Assembly: GCF_004006665.1 (NCBI RefSeq)
Contig: NZ_QOCL01000009.1
Span: 248,001 to 312,000, forward strand
Direction of reading: 5' to 3'
Length of the DNA stretch: 64,000 nt
DNA from: Halobacteriovorax sp. HLS
Lineage (GTDB): Bacteria > Bdellovibrionota > Bacteriovoracia > Bacteriovoracales > Bacteriovoracaceae
A model generated the notes under the pieces. The model was not told the DNA's origin. It was given only the letters and a program-made list of their open reading frames with translations, and did not search any database. A program made the position numbers and the translations under genes. This document shows positions 9,761 to 17,469 of the stretch, piece after piece. Position 1 is the first letter of the stretch; every line of letters begins with the position of its first letter.

Positions 9761-9871
9761 TATAGCCTATTTGAGTGCAATGTATGCTTTATTAGTGGTC
9801 TTTTACATTTATTTTACTCAGATTGTGCCGATTCTCTTAATTTGTGGAGTTTTTGTATAAATATCATTAGA

Positions 9872-10237
9872 ATGTCTTCTATGAATAAAGTATTTTTGTA
9901 CTATAAGTTACAATTTAAGCTCTTTGCTGCCTTAAATTGTCTTATAGTCTTACCTCTCATTTTAATCTATCTCTACTCACCATATGAATGGGATAATCTC
10001 TATTGGCTTTTTTTGACGTTCCTATTTGCTCTTAAAATTATTTTTTATAAAGAGGCACCATATAAGAAGTCTCTTACACAGATCACACGTGAGAAACTGC
10101 AAAGCGAATTGAAAAGAAGTCCTTCTAAAATGGAAGTTGTTAATCGTATCGAAGATATGGTTACAGCGAGAGATGTGGCCCTCGTCTCTGTAGGTGTCTT
10201 CGTAGTCTTTATCACTATTATATTTGGAAAACTTTAG
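9872..10237 (+). CDS. Small membrane protein of unknown function
   Basis: A short protein (about 122 residues from ATG 9872; ATG 9881 is an equally good start, and a TTG 30 bases upstream is less likely). It has two adjacent hydrophobic helices near the N-terminus, a basic soluble loop containing TREKLQSELKRSPSKMEVVNR, and a final helix ending IIFGKL. No Shine-Dalgarno distinguishes the starts. The stop is 7 bases before the ATG of the Gre-like gene, so the two probably form an operon. I do not recognise a family. Confidence 0.6.
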   Translation: MSSMNKVFLYYKLQFKLFAALNCLIVLPLILIYLYSPYEWDNLYWLFLTFLFALKIIFYKEAPYKKSLTQITREKLQSELKRSPSKMEVVNRIEDMVTARDVALVSVGVFVVFITIIFGKL

Positions 10238-10244
10238 GAAGCTT

Positions 10245-10724
10245 ATGAATAAATCTCTCATACTTGAAAAACTTATAAAGCAATTAAATGATGAGTTAGA
10301 AAAAGCTAAGGCCGCCTACGAAACGGCTAAGAACTTGACTCAGGAGCCTGACTTTAAGGCCGAAAGTAAGTGGGATACTCGAAGTATAGAAGCTGGTTAT
10401 TTGGCCGGGGCGCAGAAAAAAAGAGTAGATGAGCTTGAAATGGATGTGAAGATGATTGAAGAGCTAGCTGGTGAGAAGCTTAACAAAGCGGCTTCTGTTG
10501 GCATTGGATCATTAGTAGATATTGAGTTTAATGATCAGATAAGAAAGTACTTCATCGCTCCGACTGCTGGTGGGTCAATGATTGAAGTTGATGGTGAAGT
10601 TGTCTTAGTTATTTCGGTCTTTTCTCCAATTGGTGATGGGGTTGTCAATTTATCTGAAAATGACACCTTTGAGATTGAAATGAAGGGTGGAAATCGTGAA
10701 TACCTTGTGGTTTCTTTTGAGTAA
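10245..10724 (+). CDS. GreA/GreB-family transcription factor-like protein
   Basis: Soluble protein of about 160 residues. An N-terminal coiled coil (about 1-75) includes SKWDTRSIEAGYLAGAQKKR, which parallels the Gre coiled-coil tip segment, and the C-terminal FKBP-like Gre domain ends ISVFSPIGDGVVNL then a glycine-containing turn and a final beta strand. This matches the short GreAB-like proteins seen beside true GreA/GreB in proteobacteria. Gre factors enter the RNA polymerase secondary channel to rescue backtracked complexes; whether this one cleaves is unclear because the acidic tip pair cannot be placed with certainty. I chose ATG 10245, which has AGGAAG four bases upstream, over an in-frame TTG at 10224. 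Confidence 0.85.
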   Translation: MNKSLILEKLIKQLNDELEKAKAAYETAKNLTQEPDFKAESKWDTRSIEAGYLAGAQKKRVDELEMDVKMIEELAGEKLNKAASVGIGSLVDIEFNDQIRKYFIAPTAGGSMIEVDGEVVLVISVFSPIGDGVVNLSENDTFEIEMKGGNREYLVVSFE

Positions 10725-10765
10725 TTAAGGCTAATCTGTCTGTAAATTTCGTCGATAAGCTCTAT

Positions 10766-11260
10766 ATGAGATTACTAATCATTTTGATGTCATTCATACT
10801 TTCTATCCATGCGTATTCAAAAAATACTCTTTCTGTTAACTTAGGTAAAAAGAAAAAGACTGAAGACGTAAAAGAAATCGTTATTAATGAAGAAGGTATT
10901 CTCATTACTGGTACTAAAGAATTAAAGTGCTTTCTTCCATTTGAAAAAATAACTAAAGGTGTTCCTGTATCTTCTCACTGTGCAAGCTGCAAAGAAGAGT
11001 ACACCGAAAAAGATAGATTCACTGATATGTTTAAGAATGCTAAGGACGCTCAAATTAGTTGCGAGATAAAGGATGATGTGGCCGTTGGCTTTAACTTTAT
11101 GGGGCAAACTTCCTATAGGGGAGAAGGAGCTTTTGTAAATTATGGACGTATTCTAGATATGGAAGTCTATAGAACTGATTTCCATGTTGAAGAAAAACCT
11201 GGAGCTCTAGACAATACAATTCGTAAAGTAGAAAAAGTTTTATTAAAATTATTTTTCTAA
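10766..11260 (+). CDS. Small secreted protein, unknown function
   Basis: A 164-residue protein with a clear signal peptide (1-17, cleaved near IHAYS) and a mature part starting with a lysine cluster (LGKKKKTED). Four cysteines (one each in LKCF, HCASC twice and ISCEI) could form disulphides in the periplasm. I see no known domain. It lies 41 bases behind the Gre-like gene on the same strand and its last 12 bases overlap the convergent ribbon-helix-helix gene. Confidence 0.75.
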   Translation: MRLLIILMSFILSIHAYSKNTLSVNLGKKKKTEDVKEIVINEEGILITGTKELKCFLPFEKITKGVPVSSHCASCKEEYTEKDRFTDMFKNAKDAQISCEIKDDVAVGFNFMGQTSYRGEGAFVNYGRILDMEVYRTDFHVEEKPGALDNTIRKVEKVLLKLFF

Positions 11261-11554
11261 TTCTTTCTTTATTGTAAGTAATTTATCACTTCTTTTTTTT
11301 ATCAAATCACCTACAAACTTTGTTAAGGCCTCTTTTAGGTAAGGCTCAAAGTCCTTGTCTTCACAATCGGTAGTGCTAAATAAGTCCATATATAGTTCAT
11401 GTGTCTTAGGGCTAACTGAGAGTGTAATTGTGTTGGGATTGAGCTGATCTTCAAGTGCTTCTCTGATAACACCGCTTAACTTTAGACCCTTTTCATTAAT
11501 ACTTTCGTAGTAACTAATAGGTATGTGCACATTAACTCTTTTCATATCTTCCAT
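11249..11554 (-). CDS. Ribbon-helix-helix (CopG/MetJ-like) DNA-binding protein
   Basis: A 101-residue protein. The first 40 residues read as a ribbon-helix-helix: a strand (KRVNVHIPISYYESI), helix A, the turn KLSG, and helix B (VIREALEDQL). The remaining 60 residues are a helical extension with acidic (DCEDKDFEPY) and basic (KKRSDKLLTIKKELEK) parts, which may mediate oligomerisation. The ATG has GGAG upstream. The gene is transcribed away from an intergenic region that contains several TTTACTCA-type half-sites in inverted pairs, so autoregulation is likely (inference). Confidence 0.78.
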   Translation of the reverse strand: MEDMKRVNVHIPISYYESINEKGLKLSGVIREALEDQLNPNTITLSVSPKTHELYMDLFSTTDCEDKDFEPYLKEALTKFVGDLIKKRSDKLLTIKKELEK

Positions 11555-11581
11555 TTTTATCTCCTATTCATCTCTTCGGTA

Positions 11582-11608
11582 TGAGTAAAAAATACTATAG
11601 TTTACTCA
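11582..11608. promoter_or_regulatory. Inverted repeat, candidate operator 1 of the RHH protein
   Basis: TGAGTAAA (11582-11589) and TTTACTCA (11601-11608) are exact inverted repeats separated by 11 bases, placed 28 bases upstream of the ribbon-helix-helix start codon. The same half-site recurs at 11717-11733 and 11766-11772. Confidence 0.55.
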
Positions 11609-11716
11609 CTAGGTTTTTAACTTACTGTAATTATTTGCCATGACAGATAGTTGTGGCACTTTTTTAACTTTTAGAAAATAGCTAAATGTGTAAAAAAGAA
11701 TCATAAGTATTAAATA

Positions 11717-11733
11717 TTACTCATATTGAGTAA
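11717..11733. promoter_or_regulatory. Inverted repeat, candidate operator 2 plus half-site
   Basis: TTACTCA-TAT-TGAGTAA is an exact 7-base inverted repeat with a 3-base centre. A lone half-site TTTACTC follows at 11766-11772, 40 bases before the ATG of the facing gene. The shared half-site suggests one regulator acts on both divergent promoters. Confidence 0.55.
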
Positions 11734-11811
11734 AAAGTTGTTTTTTTTGCTCAGTCTTGCTCAATTTTACTCCATACTAGGTTTAACAGCAAAACAAACG
11801 TGAGGTTAAAA

Positions 11812-12102
11812 ATGAGTGATTTATTTGAAGACGTTATTCTTACTGAGAACTGTTTAAAAGAAGCACAAAGAGCAGGAATAACAATTCGCCAAGTCTTCGA
11901 AGTTATCACTTTTGGTTGTCCTTGGGTTACTGATCTAGGAGGTCTAAGTTTTTATTATAATGGTATCGAAGTACTAACTTGTGCCAGTTGTGAATATGCC
12001 ATAGCTGTCATTGATCATGGGCAAGACCTATCCCACCAGGTCGCTCATGCTGGTAACTTTGTCTCTCTTAATCGAAGTTTTTTTCACGAAGCTCTATGTT
12101 AG
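11812..12102 (+). CDS. Small protein of unknown function, weakly DUF4258-like
   Basis: A 96-residue soluble protein starting at ATG 11812 (GAGG seven bases upstream; an in-frame GTG at 11800 is less likely). It reads as a helix (LTENCLKEAQRAGITIRQVF), then beta strands (FYYNGIEVLTCA, EYAIAVIDHG). The pattern of a helix with 'aGIt..qV..vi' followed by strands resembles DUF4258/BrnT-like proteins, but the match is weak. Four cysteines occur in the mature region. It faces the ribbon-helix-helix gene across 257 bases rich in operator-like repeats and is followed by its own terminator. Confidence 0.65.
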   Translation: MSDLFEDVILTENCLKEAQRAGITIRQVFEVITFGCPWVTDLGGLSFYYNGIEVLTCASCEYAIAVIDHGQDLSHQVAHAGNFVSLNRSFFHEALC

Positions 12103-12133
12103 AAAAGTTCAACGCTCAATCGTGATAGAAGAA

Positions 12134-12175
12134 TTCCCCTAAAATCATATGGATTTGGTTTTAGGGGAACTTTTT
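12134..12175 (+). terminator. Rho-independent terminator
   Basis: An 11-base stem, TTCCCCTAAAA (12134-12144) with TTTTAGGGGAA (12159-12169), is followed by C and five T's. It serves the plus-strand gene ending at 12102 and abuts the stop codon of the convergent urocanase gene. Confidence 0.85.
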
Positions 12176-14168
12176 ACAATAAGTTTTCGTCTACAAGGTT
12201 TGGAATTGTAACATTTAAAAGAGGCTCTTTTTCCATTGCTCTCTTTATCGCAAAAGTTGCGCCTTCGTTTCTTGCCCAGCTTCTTCTGTTTATTCCGTTA
12301 TTAACATCCCAAAAGAGCATTGATTTTATTCTACGGTCACAATCTTCACTGCCATCTAGAACCATACCAAATCCACCATTCACAACTTCTCCCCAGCCAA
12401 CACCACCTCCATTGTGTAGTGAAATCCAAGTGGCCCCTCTAAAAGAGTCGCCTACAAAGTTTTGAACGGCCATATCTGCTGTGAAGCTTGAACCATCATA
12501 AATATTAGAAGTTTCTCTATACGGTGAATCTGTTCCCGAAACATCGTGATGATCTCTACCTAGAACTATTGGGGCTTTGATCAATCCATCTCTTATGGCC
12601 TTGTTAAATGCCAGTGCGATTTCAATTCTACCGTCACTGTCGGCATAGAGTATTCTTGCTTGCGAGCCTACTACAAGTTTATTTTCTCTCGCACCTTCAA
12701 TCCAAGTAATATTATCACTCATCTGTTGTTGAATCTCTTTTGGAGATTCTTTCATAAGTTTTGTAAGAACATCTTTAGCGATTAAATCAGTAGTATCTAA
12801 ATCTTCACTAAGTGAACTAGTACAAACCCATCTAAAAGGTCCAAATCCATAATCAAAGCACATCGGTCCCATGATATCCTGAACATAACTAGGATATTTA
12901 AATTCTCCATCTTCTTTTAAGATATCCGCACCCGCTCTTGATGCCTCAAGTAGAAAAGCATTTCCATAATCAAAGAAGTACATTCCTTTCGCTGCTAGCT
13001 CATTTACAGCACTCACATGTCTTCTTAATGTTTGTTGTACTTTTTCTTTAAATAGCTCAGGATCTTTTGCCATGAGTTCATTTGATTCTTCAAGGGTGAG
13101 GTCCGCTGGGTAATATCCTCCGGCCCAAGGATTGTGTAGAGAAGTTTGATCTGAACCAAGCTCTACATGGATATTTTCGCTATTTAATCTTTCCCATAGA
13201 TTAACGATATTACCTTGATAGGCAATTGAAACAACTTCTTTCTTTTCCTTGGCCTCTTTTACTCTTGGTATTAGTTTATCTAAGTCTTCGTAGACTTCAT
13301 CTACCCAACCTTGCTCGTGTCTCGTCTTTACGGCCATTGGATTAATTTCTGCTACTAACCCAATACATCCTGCAATGACAGCTGCCTTTGGTTGAGCTCC
13401 ACTCATACCACCAAGCCCCGCTGTAACAAAGAGTTTACCAGCTAAGTCGGTCTTACCATTACTTATCTTTCTTCCAGCGTTTAAGACGGTTATTGTTGTT
13501 CCGTGAACGATTCCTTGTGGACCAATATACATAAATGATCCGGCCGTCATCTGACCATATTGAGTAACACCAAGAGCATTAAACTTTTCCCAATCATCTG
13601 GTTTAGAGTAATTTGGAATCATCATTCCGTTTGTTACGACAACTCTAGGAGCGTCTTTATGAGAAGGGAATAAACCTGCCGGATGTCCAGAGTAAAGGGC
13701 CAGTGTTTGCTCATCTGTCATAGTTGCTAGATATTTCATCGTTAGCAAGTATTGGGCCCAGTTACTAAAGACAGCACCGTTACCACCATAAGTAATAAGT
13801 TCATGGGGATGTTGAGCAACAGCGTAATCTAAATTATTTGAAAGCATAAGCATAATCGCTGCCGCTTGCTTTGATTTATGTGGATAGTCCTCAATACTTC
13901 GTGCAAAAATTTTATAATCAGGACGAAACCGATACATATAGATTCTTCCATAAGTCTCAAGCTCTTCTCTAAATTCTGGAGCAAGTTCTTTATGAAACTT
14001 TGTATCGAAGTAGCGTAAGGCATTCTTTAGAGCGAGTTTCTTTTCTTTCTCATTTAAAATTTGTTTTCTATTTGGAGCATGATTAATAGATTGATCATAT
14101 TCTTTCTTAGGAGGAAGTTCTGATGGTATTCCTTGTAAAATAGTTTCTTTAAACTGTTGAGAGTTCAT
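12174..14168 (-). CDS. hutU: Urocanate hydratase
   Basis: Urocanase converts urocanate to 4-imidazolone-5-propionate in histidine breakdown, using tightly bound NAD as electrophile. The protein is 664 residues, the long type, versus about 555 for the common bacterial type. Diagnostic stretches include SGHPAGLFPSHKDAPR, VTNGMMIPNY, GPQGIVHGTT, the NAD-site segment AGLGGMSGAQP, the segment FGFGPFRWVCTSS, and GRDHHDVSGTDSPYRET. It is transcribed alone: no hutH, hutI, hutG or hut regulator lies in this window, so the remaining pathway must be elsewhere. The ATG has AAAGGA upstream. Confidence 0.96.
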   Translation of the reverse strand: MNSQQFKETILQGIPSELPPKKEYDQSINHAPNRKQILNEKEKKLALKNALRYFDTKFHKELAPEFREELETYGRIYMYRFRPDYKIFARSIEDYPHKSKQAAAIMLMLSNNLDYAVAQHPHELITYGGNGAVFSNWAQYLLTMKYLATMTDEQTLALYSGHPAGLFPSHKDAPRVVVTNGMMIPNYSKPDDWEKFNALGVTQYGQMTAGSFMYIGPQGIVHGTTITVLNAGRKISNGKTDLAGKLFVTAGLGGMSGAQPKAAVIAGCIGLVAEINPMAVKTRHEQGWVDEVYEDLDKLIPRVKEAKEKKEVVSIAYQGNIVNLWERLNSENIHVELGSDQTSLHNPWAGGYYPADLTLEESNELMAKDPELFKEKVQQTLRRHVSAVNELAAKGMYFFDYGNAFLLEASRAGADILKEDGEFKYPSYVQDIMGPMCFDYGFGPFRWVCTSSLSEDLDTTDLIAKDVLTKLMKESPKEIQQQMSDNITWIEGARENKLVVGSQARILYADSDGRIEIALAFNKAIRDGLIKAPIVLGRDHHDVSGTDSPYRETSNIYDGSSFTADMAVQNFVGDSFRGATWISLHNGGGVGWGEVVNGGFGMVLDGSEDCDRRIKSMLFWDVNNGINRRSWARNEGATFAIKRAMEKEPLLNVTIPNLVDENLL

Positions 14169-14340
14169 AAAAATCCTTTCTAAATATTTCGGGCATATTA
14201 ACTTAAAACTATTAAAGGAGCTAGTTTCAAGGGGGAAAACTGGCCAGGACTATCGTTAAGGTACTAATATTAGGAGATAAACGCTGCCTTGCGCATCGTG
14301 TATTATTGTTTTTAAAAAGGTATTTATTTAAGGATAGTGC

Positions 14341-14368
14341 AAAAAAAGAGCGCCCTGGGGACGCTCTC
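14341..14368 (-). terminator. Rho-independent terminator of the M14 peptidase gene
   Basis: AGAGCG (14347-14352) pairs with CGCTCT (14362-14367), with GC-rich inner bases. Seven A's at 14341-14347 give a T-run on the minus strand just beyond the stop at 14381. Confidence 0.85.
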
Positions 14369-14380
14369 TAAATTATGTAA

Positions 14381-15784
14381 TTAGAATTGTAGATCTACTC
14401 TTAGGTTTTCAAGAGCTAGAGATTTTGTAGAGACTATAGATCTACCTTTCTTCAAAGAGAAAGTGTAGCTCCCTGGATTGAGCACAATATGAAATGATCC
14501 ATTTGGATTCACTCTATAATTTTGAACAATAGTTCCATCTTCTTTTTTTACTTCTATTTCATAACTTTGAGGAGTAACAAAAGTTTCATCTAGTAAACCT
14601 TTAACTCCCGTTCCATTCATTCTATCAAGAAGTAGCATCCAAGCTGCTCTATTTCTTTGAACAGTCTTGTCTCTCCATTTAGAGTAACTTGGTTGGAAAC
14701 CTTCTCTTCTACTATTAACTTCAAGTACGTATGGAATAACTTGGTAAGCATTATACATCCAATCAATATCAGAACCATCTACAGAGTATAGAAGTTCCCA
14801 GGCTGTTCCTGGAGCGTAGTTAACTGCTGCGCCCATTTGCTTTCCGATTTTTTCTACGATCTCTTTAGTGTGTGTTCTTTGTCCTTTACACCCCATAGGA
14901 TAGATAACAAGCTCACTGTATGCGTGATAACTAATATCAAATACAGGTCTGATTTCTTTTACTAGATTCATAAGGGCTTGCGTTTCAGGTTCTGATCCAG
15001 CTTCTGGTCCTCTATAAGTACTAGACCATGTTGAGCCGGATGAACCATTGCAAGCTCCCCATAAGTGAGGATAATTTCTGTTAATATCAACTCCGTGTCC
15101 GTAATTTGTGTTCTTTCTCCACATATTGCTTCCGGCCCAAACCTTTGCATTTCCATCAACATTTAGCATTGGAACAACCCAAATCTCGTTAGAGTCTACA
15201 TAGTTTTGGATTTTTAAGTCACTTGAATACTTGGTAAGTAAAGTTTCAATAATATCTAAACTTACTTCTGGTGACATCACTTCTCGTGCATGGTGCATGC
15301 TATTGAAAAGAACTGATGATTCTTCTATTTCACTATCAGCGACATTGTCAGAAATTTTCATCGCATAAATATTTCTTCCTTCTGCAGAAGTTCCAATAAC
15401 GTGAACCTTAGCAACTTCTGGATATGTACTTTCAAAGTTCTTTAGAATCGTTTCAATTTCACTTGGAGATTTATATTCAGTATCAACCTTTGTGATCTTC
15501 TTTTGTGTTTTGATAGAAATAAATGTAGAACTAGATTTCTCTAAGAGTTTCATTTGTTCCCCAGTCGCAAAAATGTCTGCAATTGAGTTCTTTACGTCTA
15601 CACCAGTAACATCAATATCTAGCTTCTTTAATAGAAGCATTCCTGATTTATAATCTTTAAATTTAATTGAGACATAGTCTGTTCTTGGATTATCTATAGA
15701 TGCTGAATTTGAGTGAGCAAAAGAGCTTGTTGTGATAAGTCCTAAACCTATCGCACATGCAAGCGAGAGCAGGTGATTTTTCAT
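14381..15784 (-). CDS. Secreted zinc carboxypeptidase (peptidase M14)
   Basis: Exported metallocarboxypeptidase of 467 residues, related to carboxypeptidase T. Order: signal peptide (1-23), a propeptide-like segment (about 35-105), the catalytic domain (about 108-390) and a C-terminal beta domain of the CarboxypepD-regulatory type (about 395-467). Zinc ligands are H165 and E168 in MHHARE, and H287 in ISYHAYSE; the catalytic base is E355 in YVLEVNSR; DINRNYPHLWG (233-243) carries the substrate-binding Asn-Arg. AGGAGG precedes the ATG. It probably trims peptides outside the cytoplasm and complements the secreted subtilase and metalloprotease in this window. Confidence 0.95.
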   Translation of the reverse strand: MKNHLLSLACAIGLGLITTSSFAHSNSASIDNPRTDYVSIKFKDYKSGMLLLKKLDIDVTGVDVKNSIADIFATGEQMKLLEKSSSTFISIKTQKKITKVDTEYKSPSEIETILKNFESTYPEVAKVHVIGTSAEGRNIYAMKISDNVADSEIEESSVLFNSMHHAREVMSPEVSLDIIETLLTKYSSDLKIQNYVDSNEIWVVPMLNVDGNAKVWAGSNMWRKNTNYGHGVDINRNYPHLWGACNGSSGSTWSSTYRGPEAGSEPETQALMNLVKEIRPVFDISYHAYSELVIYPMGCKGQRTHTKEIVEKIGKQMGAAVNYAPGTAWELLYSVDGSDIDWMYNAYQVIPYVLEVNSRREGFQPSYSKWRDKTVQRNRAAWMLLLDRMNGTGVKGLLDETFVTPQSYEIEVKKEDGTIVQNYRVNPNGSFHIVLNPGSYTFSLKKGRSIVSTKSLALENLRVDLQF

Positions 15785-15945
15785 ATGTTCCTCCTGAACA
15801 ATTGAGATAATTTTAATACATAGCTATTATCAACCTTTATTGAATATTGAACAATGAATGTCATATTATATTAGAACAGTTGAGCGTAATAGACAGGTAT
15901 GCCTTTTTTGTTGTAGGTCCAAGTGTTTTATTGTTCAATAAAGTT

Positions 15946-16620
15946 ATGAAAATTTTTATCTTTTTACTTCTGTTTCCATTATCTTCATTAGCGAGCTCAA
16001 TTTGTGACTCCCATGTTGAATTCTTTGAAAATATGAGAATTCAAACAGGAAGTTTTAAATCTAATGAGTGCTATATTTCTATTTCTCCTAGAAAGACTTA
16101 CGAAATGAAGTATCGAAACTTTCTTCTCACATCAAGTGGGCGTTTTCTTGTTTTTAATTCCTATGGACAAGGACCATCAAATGAATTTTCTGGTGCCAGA
16201 GAGTTTAACTTCTTTCCTAGAGCTACACAGCTCACTTACGAAGTATCTGAAAGAGAAGTTGTAGTTACTTTAGTAAATGGGGATAAGCTTGTATTTGATA
16301 AGGAAATTGCATTACCTATATCGTTAACAAATGCAATCATTAGTGTTGATGAGGATATAATCCGCGGCAATGCTGGAGGTGTTGAAATTCTAAATTATCA
16401 GCGTGTACTAATTGATTTCGGATTTCAGATGGGAATGTCTCCGACTTGGTACTTAAAAAGAAAGGCCACTGTCATTGATGAGTTTAATGCAAAGTGTTCT
16501 ATAACAAACTCAGAGATTTTGTATAAGAAAAACTCTGATGTTTATTGGCAGTATGATACAGATCGTCTATTATTTTCTTACTTAAATAAAAGATGCCCTT
16601 TATTAAATTTACCAGATTAA
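15946..16620 (+). CDS. Secreted protein of unknown function
   Basis: About 224 residues. I place the start at ATG 15946 because it begins a textbook signal peptide (KIFIFLLLFPLSSLASS); the longer frame starting with TTG at 15847 would put a non-signal sequence in front of it. The mature protein is beta-rich with several cysteines (SICDSH, NECYIS, AKCSIT, RCPLLN). I recognise no family. It lies 14 bases before the parvulin gene, so it may be the first gene of a three-gene unit with the parvulin and the YecM-like gene. Confidence 0.72.
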   Translation: MKIFIFLLLFPLSSLASSICDSHVEFFENMRIQTGSFKSNECYISISPRKTYEMKYRNFLLTSSGRFLVFNSYGQGPSNEFSGAREFNFFPRATQLTYEVSEREVVVTLVNGDKLVFDKEIALPISLTNAIISVDEDIIRGNAGGVEILNYQRVLIDFGFQMGMSPTWYLKRKATVIDEFNAKCSITNSEILYKKNSDVYWQYDTDRLLFSYLNKRCPLLNLPD

Positions 16621-16634
16621 AGTGAGAGATATAT

Positions 16635-16907
16635 ATGAGTTCAATTTCAGCTAAGCACATTCTAGTTCACCAAGAGTACGAGGCCCAAGATCTTATTAAA
16701 AAATTAAATGATGGAACTCCATTTGAAGAATTGGCCAAAGACTTTTCTCAGTGTGCTTCATCTTCAGGTGGTGGAGACCTTGGAAGTTTTTCTAAAGGAA
16801 TGATGGTTAAACCATTTGAGCAAGCCGCGTTTGCTTTAAAAGTAGGTGAGACTTCAGGAATAGTTAAGACACAATTTGGCTATCACCTCATAATGAGAAC
16901 GGCATAA
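16635..16907 (+). CDS. ppiC: Parvulin-type peptidyl-prolyl cis-trans isomerase
   Basis: A single-domain parvulin of 90 residues, the size of E. coli PpiC (93). Conserved stretches: AKHILV (6-11), FEELAKDFSQC, GGDLGSF, the MVKPFEQAAF substrate-binding region, and the closing TQFGYHLI. No signal peptide or anchor is present, so it acts in the cytoplasm. Its stop overlaps the ATG of the next gene by one base (TAATG), indicating coupled translation. Confidence 0.95.
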   Translation: MSSISAKHILVHQEYEAQDLIKKLNDGTPFEELAKDFSQCASSSGGGDLGSFSKGMMVKPFEQAAFALKVGETSGIVKTQFGYHLIMRTA

Positions 16908-17398
16908 TGTTTAAAAAAGACTTGATGGAGTCCTTTCTTCATAAATTAGAAGATAATTTAGAAAGTGAAGGTATAGATCTTTGTTCCCTTGAAATTGATC
17001 ACCTTTGCTATAGAGTAGATAGCGAAGAAAGATACGATGAGCTTAAAAGCGATCTTGCCCTAGAAAATAAGCTTCTACATGAAGCGATGATTTCAAATCG
17101 TCCTATTGCAACTTTTAAAATGAAAGAGGCATTTATATATAAGAATATTACGATACCTCTTCTTGAACTCCCATCTCCGAAACCGGGCAGTGATTATACA
17201 GAAGGTTTCGAACATGCTGAGGCGGTTATCAATATGAGCTTTGAGAAATTCTCACATAAGTATCCCCATATTGAGTTTGACTGGAAGGCAGCTAAGAAAT
17301 CTCACAATCCTGAACTAAGAATTAGTTTTGGGGATATTTCTATTAAGTTTCACCATCATTCTTTAGAAGATATTATTGAGAGTGAGCTAAATTCTTAG
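16907..17398 (+). CDS. YecM-like protein (VOC/glyoxalase fold)
   Basis: A 163-residue soluble protein. The segment LEIDHLCYRVDSEERYDEL and the later LLELPSPKPGSDYTEGFEHA are characteristic of YecM, whose fold is related to isomerases and oxygenases of the vicinal-oxygen-chelate superfamily. Possible metal ligands are H in IDHLCYR and E/H in LELPSP and GFEHAE. The substrate is unknown in all family members I know of. Coupled to ppiC by TAATG. Confidence 0.85.
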   Translation: MFKKDLMESFLHKLEDNLESEGIDLCSLEIDHLCYRVDSEERYDELKSDLALENKLLHEAMISNRPIATFKMKEAFIYKNITIPLLELPSPKPGSDYTEGFEHAEAVINMSFEKFSHKYPHIEFDWKAAKKSHNPELRISFGDISIKFHHHSLEDIIESELNS

Positions 17399-17469
17399 TT
17401 TACTCTTTGTCATTTCATACTCTTTATAAGTAAAATAAGTTTAAATAAACTAAATTCTAGGACTATATA

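Noticed and set aside
11249-12102. Type II toxin-antitoxin pair (RHH antitoxin with a DUF4258-like toxin)
   Set aside because: The genes are divergent, 257 bases apart, not an overlapping operon, and the DUF4258 match is weak. A regulator with a target is more economical.
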